The notes under the pieces: generated by a model
Seen by the model: the letters and a program-made list of their open reading frames with translations, nothing else
What the model was told of the DNA's origin: nothing
The model's database searches: none
NCBI GenBank assembly: GCA_030068075.1
Contig: CM057826.1
Location: 50,611,116 to 50,675,115 of the forward strand
DNA from: Paguma larvata
Lineage: Eukaryota > Chordata > Mammalia > Carnivora > Viverridae
Reading direction: 5' to 3'
Length of the DNA: 64,000 nt
In this document: positions 35,827 through 46,698 of the stretch, piece by piece
Position numbering within the stretch: position 1 is the first letter of the stretch
Layout: every line of letters begins with the position of its first letter
Position numbers and translations under genes: made by a program

Positions 35827-36514
35827 ACCAAAGGAATTAATTTAAAAAAATTGTTTAAGAATTTAAAAATATTAATTTAAAAATTAATTTTTTAAAGAAA
35901 TGAAATCAACCCTTTAAAAACTGGTTGACCTTTCATCTGAACAAAAAAAATAAAAGAAATTAAATCCATCTGAAGAATTCGATAAATTATTACTGTAATT
36001 ATTTGCTGTTATTTTTATTTTTCCTATTTTTCCCTGGGGTTTAAAATCCTCTCATATGGGGTACTTGATTCTGGAACTAGTAGCAGGGAGTTCATACTAC
36101 ATACAGCTTCAAGCCTGTCTGCCCCACCAGTCCTATCCACTAACATTGCCACACTCAATGACACTCCTGTGACTCCAGAGTCTCAAAGAAAATCCCCAGG
36201 AGGCACATCATTAGCAATGAGAGACATTAGCCTGGGAAATGTCTGCTTTATTGTGTCACGATTGCCTAGAACATCTGAGAATCATCACAAGGTAATTCAC
36301 AGCATTAATCAAGTTCCTACATGGTGCACTATGGTAAGTATATGTTGAGAATGCTTGCAATTTTCAGACCATAGTGTTTTGATAATTAAAAAATTATATA
36401 TATGCTGTGATTTTGAATGAATGGCCAACCTGGCATTCTTAGCATTAATATACTGTTGTTACAAATGTAAATGGACTCATTCTGGAGCATATTTTATAAG
36501 ATTCAACTTTTAGA
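35827..36514. other. Intergenic DNA, no gene recognised
   Basis: Starts with a highly AT-rich, self-complementary patch (35840-35900), then unique sequence. Confidence 0.45.
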
Positions 36515-36650
36515 TTTTACCAAATATTCATTGAACACATACCATGTTCCTGGTTCTCTTCTAGGCGCTGGAGAAAGTGTACTGAAAATCAAGCAAGTAA
36601 AGCCCCTGTTGTCATGGAGAACTGATGTTTTCATGTGATGGCAAGAGCAT
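36515..36650 (-). mobile_element. L2 LINE 3' end
   Basis: ATTCATTGAACACATACCAT, TCTAGGCGCTGGAGAAAG and CCTGTTGTCATGGAGAAC match the complement of L2. Confidence 0.7.
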
Positions 36651-37004
36651 TCCAAGAAGATGAAGATAAAAGTGCAGATGCCCTTTGAGGCTCAGACTGC
36701 AGAACTCACACATCTGTATTTTCTATTGAACAAAGCAAATTCAAGGTCAGTACAAATTCAACTATGGGGACATAGACTCTTCCTCAGAATGTGGCTCGTC
36801 TAGTACCCTGAGCATTGAGGTACTTTGAGTTTCCCAGGAGACAGAAGGAGACTGAGATTGAGATAATGAAGCCAAACCTTTTTTTTTTTTTTTTAAGTGC
36901 AATAACATAGACATTGACCTCGTTAATGTCATGCTGTAATTGAGGAAGGTAAGTCTATTGGGAGGAACTAACACTCTTTCCATCCCACTACCCTCAAAAT
37001 GCTA

Positions 37005-37200
37005 TTGGAATCATAGGTTACTGAATGTTAGAACTGAAAAGATCCATCTATACCACACATATCATCCCTTATTTTACTGATGAGAAAATAAGTCCTAGAG
37101 AAATGAAGTAATTTTCCTAAAGTCACAGAGTTAATGATAGAACCAAGATTCCTGACTCAACTCTGTGCTTTTTGTACACTGCTTCTCAAGTTTTAGAGAC
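37005..37200 (-). mobile_element. MIR-family relic
   Basis: GAATGTTAGAACTGAAAAG, TTTTACTGATGAGAAAATA and CCTAAAGTCACAGAGTTAAT follow an ancient MIR-like SINE on the reverse strand. Confidence 0.5.
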
Positions 37201-37254
37201 CATTAATAACTGTTCCTTTTTTAACCACCATCATGTTACACAGAAACTGCATGC

Positions 37255-37480
37255 AATCATGCTTAAGAGTTCAGTTTCTTAAATCAGATTGCCTGGGTTT
37301 AATATCTGCTCTGCCATGGACTATGTAACAACTCTCTGGATTATTAAGGGCAAATAAGTGAACCTTTCTAAACTTCAATCTTCCCCGTGGAACACCACAA
37401 TGGTAATTGTTTCTGACTTGTAGTTTTTTAGGAGGATCAAACAATGTCACAAACACTGTTCCTGATAAAAATTAGGCCTT
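37255..37480 (+). mobile_element. MIR SINE relic
   Basis: AGATTGCCTGGGTTTAATAT, GCTCTGCCATGGACTATGT and GAGGATCAAACAATGTCAC follow the MIR consensus forward. Confidence 0.65.
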
Positions 37481-37846
37481 TGGATAAGGATGCTATTTGT
37501 TTGATCAATAAAATTTTAAAATTAAAGCAAAATTAACATACAGTGAAACCTTAGAATTTAAGTGTGAATTTCATAAGTTTTATCAGTAGTTAAACCTGTT
37601 AAATAACCTTCCTGATCAAGATACAGAATATTTCCTTTATTCCGCAAATCTCTCCTGTGCCTCAATTAGCCCCAATTATAGGCAAACTTTGTTCTGATTT
37701 TAGTCATATTGACTTCTTTTGCTGACCCTGAAGATCATATAACTGGGATGTTTTATTTATTTATTTATGTATTTATGCATTTATTTATTTATTTTGTCCA
37801 GGCTTCTTTTGCTTAACATAATATTTTCAAGACTCAACTGTTATTG

Positions 37847-37930
37847 AACATATATATGCATGTGTGTATATATATTTTATTTACATATATATGCATGTGT
37901 GCATGTATGTGTGTATAAATATAGATGGAT
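37847..37930. repeat. (TATG/TGTATA)n low-complexity repeat
   Basis: Mixed TATATG, TGTGTATA and ATGCATG units; gives false frames on the reverse strand. Confidence 0.85.
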
Positions 37931-38365
37931 ATAGATGTGTGTTTATATGTGCATGTGAGTAACTGACTCTTAAGATTATTGCTAAGAAACATATTTTTCC
38001 AGTTTTTCCAATATGGCATGGAATCTGATTATCCATTCTCCTGTTGATGATATTTAGATTGTTCCAAATCTGATAAATCTTCAACACAATTCTTGTGCAG
38101 GGCTTTTGGAGGGACAAATATTTTTATTTTTATTTGATAAAATATCTTAATGTAGAATCACTTAGTCGTATGGTAAGTGAATGTTTAAAATTGTAAGAAG
38201 CTAATAAAATTGTTGTACCATTTTGCATTTTCACCAGAAACTGTATGAGTTTTGGTTGCTCTCCGTGCTCTAAAATTTTGGTAATATGTTTTGTTAATAT
38301 GAAAAAAAAATCATTCTGGTTTTTACTCCTATTTGGTTAATGAGTACTGACAATGAAAAACCATC

Positions 38366-38370
38366 TTATT

Positions 38371-38431
<61 letters not shown>

Positions 38432-38641
38432 ATGAGATGGAGAGCAAGTGGGAAAGGGGCAGAGAGAGATGAAAATACCGAATCTGAAGCAGGCTCCAGG
38501 CTTTGGGCTGACAGCACAGACCTCAATTCAATGGGGGGGGGGGGGGGGCTGGGCAGAGGCAGGTGCTTGAACTCACAATGTGTGAAATCATGACCTGAAC
38601 TGCCGTCAGACGCCTACCTGACTGAGACACCCAGGTGCCCC
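38366..38641 (-). mobile_element. Felid Can-SINE with expanded (GA)n and a G16 run
   Basis: Reverse copy in which the GA segment is about 50 bases (38376-38426). A run of 16 G at 38533-38548 replaces the usual CCCGACGCGGGG part. Head GACACCCAGGTGCCCC. Confidence 0.93.
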
Positions 38642-38679
38642 AGATTTCTTTTGTTTATCTTTCTTTTTTCTCTCTTTTT

Positions 38680-38891
38680 CTTTTTAATGTTTATTTATTT
38701 AATTTAAGAGAGAAAGAGAGAGAGAGCACCAGCAGGGAAGTGGCAGATGGAGAGAAAGAGAGGATCCCAAGCTGGCTCTGTGCTGTCAGCACAGAGTCCC
38801 ACAGGGGGTTCTATCTCATGAACAGTGACACCATGACCTGAGCCAAAATCAAGAGTTGAACGCTTAACTGACTGAGCCACCCAGGAACCCC
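38680..38891 (-). mobile_element. Felid Can-SINE
   Basis: Second reverse copy in tandem with the previous one; head CTGAGCCACCCAGGAACCCC. Confidence 0.92.
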
Positions 38892-39224
38892 AAAATATAG
38901 GATTTTATGTATACTGGATACAAGTTCTTTGTTGGATATTTTCATTGTGAATATGTCCTCTCTGTGTGTGATTTGACTTTTCTTTCTTTTTTTCCTTTTT
39001 CTTTTTTTAGTGGGATCTTTTGATAAACAGAAAGTTTGATTTTTATGAAGTTCAATTTATCAATGACATATTTTATGTTTAGTAATTTTTATACCTTCTC
39101 TAAGAAAAGTTTGCCTACACAAAGTTATGAAGATAGTCTTTCTTTCTAAAGATAATAACTTTTAGCTTTTGCAAGTATGATAGAGTAAAAGACAAAGATT
39201 ATTTTTAAAAATATTTACCCATCT

Positions 39225-39328
39225 GGGAGCACCTGGATGGTTCAGTCAGTAGACTGTGCCACTCACGGTCATTAAGTTCAAGCCCTACGTTGGGCATGGA
39301 GACCTACCTAAAAATAATAATTATAAAA
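39225..39328 (+). mobile_element. Short older Can-SINE (SINEC_a type)
   Basis: GGGAGCACCTGGATGGTTCAG to AAAAATAATAAT, no TC part; the flanking TTTACCCAT is repeated on both sides. Confidence 0.85.
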
Positions 39329-40371
39329 TAAAATTTACCCATTTTTCCACCATTATTGTTTTAAAATATTGATCTGTCCTCTTTAAAATGCCTCACCTTT
39401 GTAGAAAGTCAAATGCATATGTATACGTAGAACTCATTGATTCTTCCTGTTACCTACTAAAGCCAGAAGCTTAGATAATTAATTTTAATTTTTCTTCTTT
39501 TCTACATATTTATGATTATGAAAGTTTCTCCACATCCTGCTTTAGCTCCACAAAACAAATTTTGATATATTGTTTTCATTTGTCTAGAAGCAAATGTGGT
39601 TTCTTCTTTGATCTATGAATTATTTAGAAGTCCTTTGTTTAATTTTTACAGTTTTCAGAACATTTTTATTGATTTCCAATTGAATTCTGTTTTTGGAAGA
39701 TAATATATATTATAAGCTTTCAAAATTTTGAAACTTATTGAGGTTATTTTATGAACACTTGATAGTTAAGCACATTTGTTAATTTATAATTATAGAGCAT
39801 AGTGTTCTATAAATGTGAAGTCAGAAGACTTTTAATATTGCCAACTAGGATTGTGGGATAGATCTATTTCTCCTGTCAGTCTTTGCTTCATTTTATCTTA
39901 AGCTCTATTATCAAGTGTGTAAAACTTTCTAAGTTTTATGTCTTCTTGATGAATCATTATAAGAAATAACACTTTATCTCTTCTAATACTCCTCGTATTT
40001 ATATCTATTTTTTGCCAATGGTTTGCAATTGTATTCTCCTTATCTCATGCTTTCTTCTCCATTTTGTAATTTTCTGCCTTCTTTTGCATTTATGAATTAT
40101 TTTTTAGTATTTGGTTTTAATTTCTCTAATGACTTTTAGCTATATCCTTTTCTATTATTTCTAGGAGTGCTTTAAGGATTGCCATATTCATCTTTAACTT
40201 ATTAAAGTCTATTTATAGTTATTATGTCACTTCATGAAATAAAAGAAACTTGAAACAGGGTAACTTATACTCAACCCCAGCTCTGGTATACCTTGTTCTA
40301 TTATATACATATATGTGTTATAAACTCCAAAATGAGCTCTTATAATATTTACATTAAAATTCAGGTTTCTT

Positions 40372-40575
40372 AGGGTGCCTAGATGGCTCATTTAATGACC
40401 AGCTCTTGGTTTTGATTCAGGTCATGATCTCACCATTCATGAGTCTGAGCCCTGCATTGGGCTCCAAAATGTCAGTGCTTGGGACTCTCTCTCCCTCTCT
40501 CTTTCTCTTCCCCTCCCCCACATGCACAAGCACTCTCTCTGAAAATAAATATAACAAAAAAATAAAATAAAAAAG
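40372..40575 (+). mobile_element. Felid Can-SINE
   Basis: Forward copy; flank TCAGGTTTCTT (40361-40371) recurs as TCAGGTCTCTT (40576-40586). Confidence 0.92.
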
Positions 40576-41654
40576 TCAGGTCTCTTTTAAAGGAAACACA
40601 ATAAGATACATGGAGTTTTTTTGTTCGTTTTCTCACATAATAACTATTTTCAGTGCTCTTCACTTGTATAGATTTGGGTTTCTACATCACATCACTTTCC
40701 TTCAGTCGGAAGAATTTACTCTATTAATTTTGTCTCAGCTTTGCTGGTGACAAATTCTCTCAGCTTTTGTTAATATGAAAATGTCTTCTTATTTATTTGT
40801 TAAATGGGGTTCACTTTCGAAGGATCCATTTATTGGATATAGAATTCTATATATACATTTTTTTGTCACTTTAAAGATGTCACCCACTGTTTTCTGGCCC
40901 TAATTGGTTTGATCAGTCAACCATCATTGTAATGCTAGCCTCTAGCAATTAAAGTGTTTCATTGTTCTCTGAATATCTTCAAAATATTCGTTTAATCTTT
41001 AGTTTTTATATGTATGATCATAAAGTTCCCAGGAGTAGTTTTCATTATGTTTACTCTGCTTGGAGTCCACTGAGTCCCAATTTTGGGAAATCTTTTGGCT
41101 CTTACTACTTTAAATACATTTCAGCTTTATTTTCTTCTCCTTCTATAATAGTTTATTAGGAGGCCTGATATTGTCACACAGATTTTAGTAGCTCTTTTAA
41201 ATTTTTTCAATATTTTTCTGTGATTTTTCTGTTAGATAGTTTTTACTGATTGATTTTTAATTCTACTGATTATTTCTTCCATTCTACAATTGTCAATCTG
41301 TAACAAAAACTGATGCATGAACTTTTCCTTTTGGGTATTACATATTTTAGTTCTAGAATTTTCTATCTTTTAAAGTAGTTACTATTTCTTTGATGAGAGT
41401 CCCTACTGTACACTCACTGACCACATAAATATCACGATAAAATAGTTGACTGACTATCCCTTATTTGCTAATTGCATCTCAGGTTTTGTTTATACTGAAT
41501 GCTATATTTTAAAAATATGTGTCCTATTATCCTGTATGTATAAGACTTTGAATGTCTTTTGAATATTTTTTTACCATGCATCAAACAATCTTACCATGTA
41601 TCTTACCATGTATGCTAAATACAATTTGTGTATTATCAACATTCTGATTTTTAA

Positions 41655-41861
41655 AGGTTTTTTTTTTTTAATTTTTTAACATTTATTTATTTTTGACAGA
41701 GGAAGAGCACATGTGGGGGAGGAGCAGAGAGAGACACAGAATCCAAAGCAGGCTCCAGGCTATCAGCACAGAACCTTACATGGGGCTAGAACCCACAGAC
41801 TGTGAGATCGTGACATGAGCTGAAGTTGGACGCTTAACTGACTGATCCACCCAGGCACCCC
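41655..41861 (-). mobile_element. Felid Can-SINE with exact 19-base flanks
   Basis: Reverse copy; TCAACATTCTGATTTTTAA occurs at 41636-41654 and 41862-41880. Confidence 0.95.
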
Positions 41862-42640
41862 TCAACATTCTGATTTTTAATAATCCTCTGAAGAATGTTG
41901 ATTTTTTCTTTTATTAGGGATTACATTATTGACAAATGACCTTCATCTTGGGCAGGATTAGTTTTATACTGTTTTCAGGTTAGTTTCTGCTTTGTCCCTA
42001 GGCTTAGAGCAAATCTTAGTCCTACAGCAGAGAAGGGTCATGGTCCTTCTAGGGTTTTTAAGAAAAGTGTGACGTATTTGTTATTATCATCTAATCTGGT
42101 GGATTGAAACTCCAAACTCAGTTTCTCCTTTCCTGAGTGGCAGCTGAAATATGGGCTCAACCTTTTCAATCTTTCTGTTTTTAACTTTTTCCAAGCTTTT
42201 TGGTGTCTTTTGCCCAAAAACAAACATCTAAGGCAAGTTTGCATACAGATTTTGAGTTTTAACCTCTCTCTTGTTATTATTTTCTTCTGTGATTTCCCTC
42301 TCAGCTTGAGCAGCTTAGGCGCTCCCAGCCCTTCTTTGGACTCTCAAACCAATAAGATGGCTGCTTTTAGATTCTAGCCATCCTTTCTCTGGGAGTGGGT
42401 TTTCCTGGGATGTGGGACTTCCCATGCTCAAATCAGGCAAATTGGTGGCTAATAGGGACAAGGTGGTCATCCTTTAACTGCCCTCTGTGGAAAAGCCACA
42501 TAATCGTACATCTCATCCAATTCAGTTTTGACTTTCTGTGGTCAGATGATCAACACTTTCTGCTTGCTTTGGCAACTTTCTAGTACTTTACACAGTTTGT
42601 TGAATATTTTGTCCACAACTTATAATTCTTAGCATGCAGG

Positions 42641-43835
42641 ATGCCTATCCAATTTCATCATTACCAGGACTAGAACCACAGTAATATACTTTGATTTCCC
42701 AAGTGATAAAAGATTTGATATCAACAACCAAACTAGTCCAACGTCTGACCTGAAAATTCTCTTTTGAGAATAATAATAATGATAATGTCAAATTATAAAT
42801 AAAAATAAAACTTTATTCAGAAAGAAATAAACTGCAGAATGAATCTCCAACGTACTGACATGGCTTGCTTGGATGACAGGATGCAGGTCATCCAAGCAAG
42901 GTAGTAGTTTTTTTGTTTTCTATTCTTAGATAATTAAAAAAATTTAATATAAATGCACATTTGCACATGTATACATATATTATTTACAATGAAAGTATAA
43001 GCATCATATTTACCAAATAACAGTTATTTAAATATGTATTATAAACATATTTTCTTAAAAATGCTCAAGAATAAATATAACTAATAGTAATTAAAATAAA
43101 TTAATGGATAAGGTGTTTTCCAAATATCAGTGAATATAATATGTATTCCAAAATCTTAGAAAATATATTAAAATAATTTTCTTTGGAGTACCCACCAGAT
43201 AGGAAATGTCCACAGAGGCAAACTGAAGCCTGGCCAGGAATAGTACAGGTAGAATTGTACCCAAATGATGTAAAAAGTAAAATTCCTTCACAGATTCTCT
43301 TAATATGCTGACAGGTATTCCATTATTAAAATAGATTAGAATTTATAGATATTATTATATTGATAAGGGATCCATATATGAATTACTATTTTGAGAATAT
43401 GATATAGCATTCATTCTCTCAGGTTAATATGCTTGTCACTAAACTCAGGAGAAAATATTATTACTCAAAATCGGAAATGTTCTTAGACTAGAAGAAGTAG
43501 AAGTAGAAGTCACATCAGTTTTTTACATGGTATGAACAATATTTGCAACCTAATAGCCTACATATCTTTGGTTTGGCCTCCTTTGTGTTTTAAAAAATGG
43601 GACATTTGTCATAATTTTATTTACATTTCCTCTGGCAACTCTAACTAGAACCAAGCAGTGGCAACTCCATTCAGATTGGGTGTGATCATTCCAATGTGTA
43701 TCCTTTCCAACACTTCAGTGATTCAGAAACATAGCTGTTTTCTTTCATTTATCTTCTTGGCTAGGTTTTGGTAGGTACCTGGCCTTAACCTACAAATATA
43801 CAATAGGATAAGCTTCATTAAAAACAAAGATACAG
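42641..43835. other. Intergenic DNA, AT-rich
   Basis: No gene or classified repeat. It contains a perfect 14-base hairpin at 42864-42900 and AT-rich unique DNA. Confidence 0.5.
42864..42900. repeat. 14-base hairpin, 9-base loop
   Basis: CTTGCTTGGATGAC and GTCATCCAAGCAAG are exact complements. Confidence 0.92.
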
Positions 43836-44095
43836 CTAGGGCACCTGAGTGGCTCAGTCAGTAAGTCCTCTACTTGGGCCAGGGTCATGATCGCTCAGAT
43901 CATGGTCTCATGGTTCATGGGTTTGAGCCTCACTTCAGTCAGTATTGACAGCTCAGAGCCTGGAACTTGCTTGGGATTCTGTGTCTCCCTCTTTCTCTGT
44001 ACCTCCCTCGCTCATGCACTCTCTCTCTCTCTCTCTTCTCTCTTTCTCTCTCTCTCTCTCAAAAATAAAGATTAAAAATTAAAAAAAAATAAACT
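43836..44095 (+). mobile_element. Felid Can-SINE, last before the SINE-free block
   Basis: Forward copy with two TC runs; flank AAGATACAG (43827-43835) and AAGATCCAG (44096-44104). Confidence 0.93.
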
Positions 44096-44104
44096 AAGAT
44101 CCAG

Positions 44105-45504
44105 TAATTAACAACCTAGCATCTTTTTGTAAATAAGTGTAAACATAAAGAGAGCCAAAGTCCCTTACAGTACATCAAGGAACAAGAGAATTACAAAGAT
44201 AGGGATTTACATTTGTTCTCCCTCTATTTTAATCACAATAGAAAGAAGTCAATTGCCTCTTGCCTGTGAATATTGTTGTTTTGATTAGATTCTGTTCAAA
44301 TGTCATAACATAAGGTAGATTTTTAAGGCCTGTAGGATTCCAGGTGTGTCTATTAGACCTTTTTTGCTTTATTGTCAGAGTGAATTTCCTCAACTTCTGT
44401 CCTTGGTAGGAGCTACTAGTAATCCTGTCTGCTTTCCTTGGGCAGAGTTTAGGGCTGTGGTTGGAATGTTCTATTCCTCTGCCTCTAGGACTCCCTACTC
44501 AAGTTCCCCACCTAGAAGACTTTCTGCAGAAAAGGCACTGGTATTGAAATGACTCCCTACTATATAGCAGCAAGGCGTCTTATTGGTCCTCTTCACCTGT
44601 ATCTCTCCATAGGCGTCTTTGCTGTGGTCTGGACTCCACTGGAAACTTGACGCAATTTTCACTTTCTTCTTTATGATGAGTAATGGGATTTCCTCTGTGG
44701 CAGATGAACTAGGATGGCACAGAGGGATATCTCCCATGTATCAGTATCCATGGTAACATTCGAAGCAAGAAGGAAGCATGCTAACACGACTCATCCACCC
44801 CAGAAAATTTTCAAGATTGTCACCAAGCAGAACAACAACAACAAAAAAGGCAATTCCCACACAGCAAATAGAAAGCTCCTTATATTGCTAAATGTCCTCT
44901 TGACCTCTCCCCTTTGACCAACTCTCTTCAAAAAGCAGCCCTATTTTGTGGTCTATATTCTTTAGTCAAGCAGCTATCTCAATGTAATTATTTCCATCCT
45001 TCAAGTGTTTGTGTCTTTACATTTTCACTGGGGATGGGGAACCAAAAAGGGAGGAGTGAATCCTGGGAGGCATAGAATTTTTTCATGTCTTTTAATTCTC
45101 TCAGTGTTCTCTCCCTTCATTCAAATGGAAAATTCACCAAATCTGTTTCCCTACGGGGTGTTTTACAGAGAAACAGTCATTCCTCCCCCCTCCCCCCTCG
45201 TCAACTCCTACAGTGTAACCCTGATTTCTAAGACTGAACGATTTTAATAAGAATTCTTGGCAGATCTGATGAAACAAACCTCTGTCACTGGTGATATAGT
45301 TTACGGGCTTGCTAAAGCATCTCTTGTTCCCATGAAAGTCAGTCCTTGCATGCTTGTGTGTGCAGTAAGGAGTTTAAAAGCGCTGGGAAGACACCACGCA
45401 TGTGTTAATTCGTGCTGCAGCATCGTGCATCACTTCCACTTTGACCTCATAGTTAATCTGCGTGATAGTTAATCGCGCAGACTCTGATTTTTTTAATTTA
45501 TCTT

Positions 45505-45506
<2 letters not shown>
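44105..45506. other. GABRG2 5' flank, unique sequence
   Basis: About 1.4 kb without interspersed repeats. Several 60-80 codon frames overlap here on both strands with no family resemblance. Distal promoter elements are likely but none can be named with confidence. Confidence 0.5.
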
Positions 45507-45554
<48 letters not shown>

Positions 45555-45589
45555 GCGCACCCATACACACACACACACACACACACACA
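45507..45589. repeat. Compound (CA)n-(GC)9-(CA)n microsatellite upstream of GABRG2
   Basis: A (AC) run of about 17 units (45507-45540) passes into (GC)9 (45541-45558), then a short ACCCAT break and a further AC run of about 12 units. Nearly the whole tract alternates purine and pyrimidine. It ends about 436 bases before the GABRG2 start codon. Confidence 0.95.
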
Positions 45590-46025
45590 GCCTTAGCTCT
45601 GCCTGCCCCCACTAAAAGAAAAAATCAAAACAGCAAACAAATAAACCTAAAACGACGGACCGGGGGGAGTATGTGTAAGTGTGAGGGGCAGGAGTATGTG
45701 TAGAGTGTGCGCGCATCTCTCTCCCTTATTTGTCTCGGTGTGCGTCTCTCTCTGTACCCTCCCCCTGCCTGCCTCGAACATATTATTCCCCCAGACTTGG
45801 AAGCCGCTCCCAGTACTGACGCTTTGATGGTATCTGCAACCGTTTGTGCTGATCTTATTTCTGCCCCCTGAATATTAATTCCCCAAGCTGGTGGCAACAC
45901 AGCACCTCAGTGACGGGACCTACTAGAGGCAGGTGGGGGGAGCCACCATCAGATCATAAGCATAATAATAATACAGAGGGGAGGGATCCTTCTGCAACCA
46001 AGAGGCAGAGGAGAAAAAAAAAGCG
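45590..46025 (+). promoter_or_regulatory. GABRG2: GABRG2 promoter and 5' untranslated region
   Basis: This stretch separates the CA/CG/CA repeat from the GABRG2 start codon and must hold the 5' UTR and probably the core promoter. It has more CpG than the surrounding DNA (for example GACGGACCGG, GTGCGCGCATC, GTGACGGG) but is not a dense CpG island. I see no convincing TATA box at a sensible distance; AT-rich candidates are near 45779 and 45871. A TGACG half-CRE is near 45911. The last 60 bases are purine-rich and end in nine A and GCG before ATG. The transcription start cannot be fixed from sequence alone. Confidence 0.7.
45827..45871 (+). other. Short upstream open reading frame in the likely GABRG2 5' UTR
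   Basis: An ATG at 45827 opens a 14-codon frame ending in TGA at 45869-45871, 154 bases before the GABRG2 start codon. No other ATG lies between it and the main start. If transcription begins upstream of 45827, ribosomes would meet this uORF first. Its peptide has no recognisable feature. Whether it is in the mRNA depends on the unmapped transcription start. Confidence 0.35.
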
Positions 46026-46132
46026 ATGAGTCCTACAAATATATGGAGCACAGGAAGCTCAGACTACTCGACTCCTAAATTTTCACAGAAAATGACGGTG
46101 TGGATTCTGCTCCTGCTATCGCTCTACCCCGG
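46026..46132 (+). CDS. GABRG2: GABRG2 coding exon 1 (GABA-A receptor gamma-2 subunit, signal peptide)
   Basis: This is the first coding exon of the gamma-2 subunit of the GABA-A receptor, a pentameric ligand-gated chloride channel of inhibitory synapses. Gamma-2 is needed for benzodiazepine sensitivity and synaptic clustering. The 107 bases give 35 codons plus two bases of a glycine codon (phase 2), starting [16 protein letters not shown] and ending with a hydrophobic core, [15 protein letters not shown], typical of a secretory signal peptide. The last two bases are followed by GTAAGA, a good splice donor. From memory of the human protein, about 32 of 36 residues match; the differences are at residues 3, 4, 13 and 18. 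The start has G at -3 and follows a run of nine A, as I recall for the human 5' UTR. A second in-frame Met is at residue 23 (46092). Mature receptor domains lie in later exons outside the window. Confidence 0.96.
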
Positions 46133-46677
46133 GTAAGATGTGCTGTTTTCAGCGTTGTTTTGTTCCGGAGAGGTGGGGGAGGGGTAGGGATGTGGAAATA
46201 GGGAGACCACCAGATTTTAAACACTATTCTGGGATATGAGGTTATAATTTAGGGGAATGTGAAAATATGGGACAGAAAAGAGAGGGAGGAAAGAGGAAGG
46301 TCACTTTCATTTATTTCTTTTTATTTTATTTTATTTGTTTTGTTTTAGAGTAGAAAAGCTAACGTCATGAAGACTTTGTATTTGCGGAGTAGCATTTTGA
46401 TAATACTGCAATCTGATGTGGAGGTGGGCTGAACTGATACATGCCGGCAATTGAGGCCATGTTGGAGGCATTTTGGGTGGGGGGGTCTGGAGCAGAAAAC
46501 TGCAAATGGGATCCTGGCTCACACCCAAGAAATATATGTGTGTGGTGGGGAGGGGTTCTGTTCCTGTACATCAAAGTATTGCTTGCTCCTGCACCTGAGC
46601 ATTCTTAAAATCACTCAGCCAGATTTTCTATTCAGCCCCATTGACCTAGCAGCAGATTTCCTGATGGGCAGACATGG

Positions 46678-46698
46678 TTCAGCACCAGGGACAGCAAT
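46678..46698 (+). promoter_or_regulatory. RE1/NRSE (REST binding site) in GABRG2 intron 1
   Basis: The 21 bases begin TTCAGCACC and continue AGGGACAGC, matching 17 of 21 positions of the canonical RE1/NRSE. Both half-sites (TTCAGCACC and GGACAGC) are intact with standard spacing. REST/NRSF recruits corepressors at such sites and silences neuronal genes in non-neuronal cells. It lies 546 bases past the exon 1 donor. I recall an NRSE-like element reported in intron 1 of the rodent gamma-2 gene, which would make this its ortholog; that recollection is unchecked. Confidence 0.85.

Larger units (their letters stand above)
37515..42640 (-). mobile_element. Long L1M LINE relic, antisense, with five SINEs inserted
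   Basis: The text runs in one consistent direction: 3' end (AATTAACATACAGTGAAACC, TTGCTTAACATAATATTTTC) from 37515, then ORF2 complement after the SINE pair (TTCTTTGTTGGATATTTTC, TTTTGATAAACAGAAAG), then older 3' UTR-like parts (TTAAAGATGTCACCCACTG, TCTGGTGGATTGAAACTCC). At least two L1M elements may be joined. Breaks fall at 38366-38891, 39225-39328, 40372-40575 and 41655-41861. All frames are broken. Confidence 0.6.

Noticed and set aside
45625..45900. 91-codon reverse frame in the GABRG2 promoter region
   Set aside because: Antisense to the 5' UTR, with no recognisable family and no promoter of its own; the moderate CpG content explains the length.
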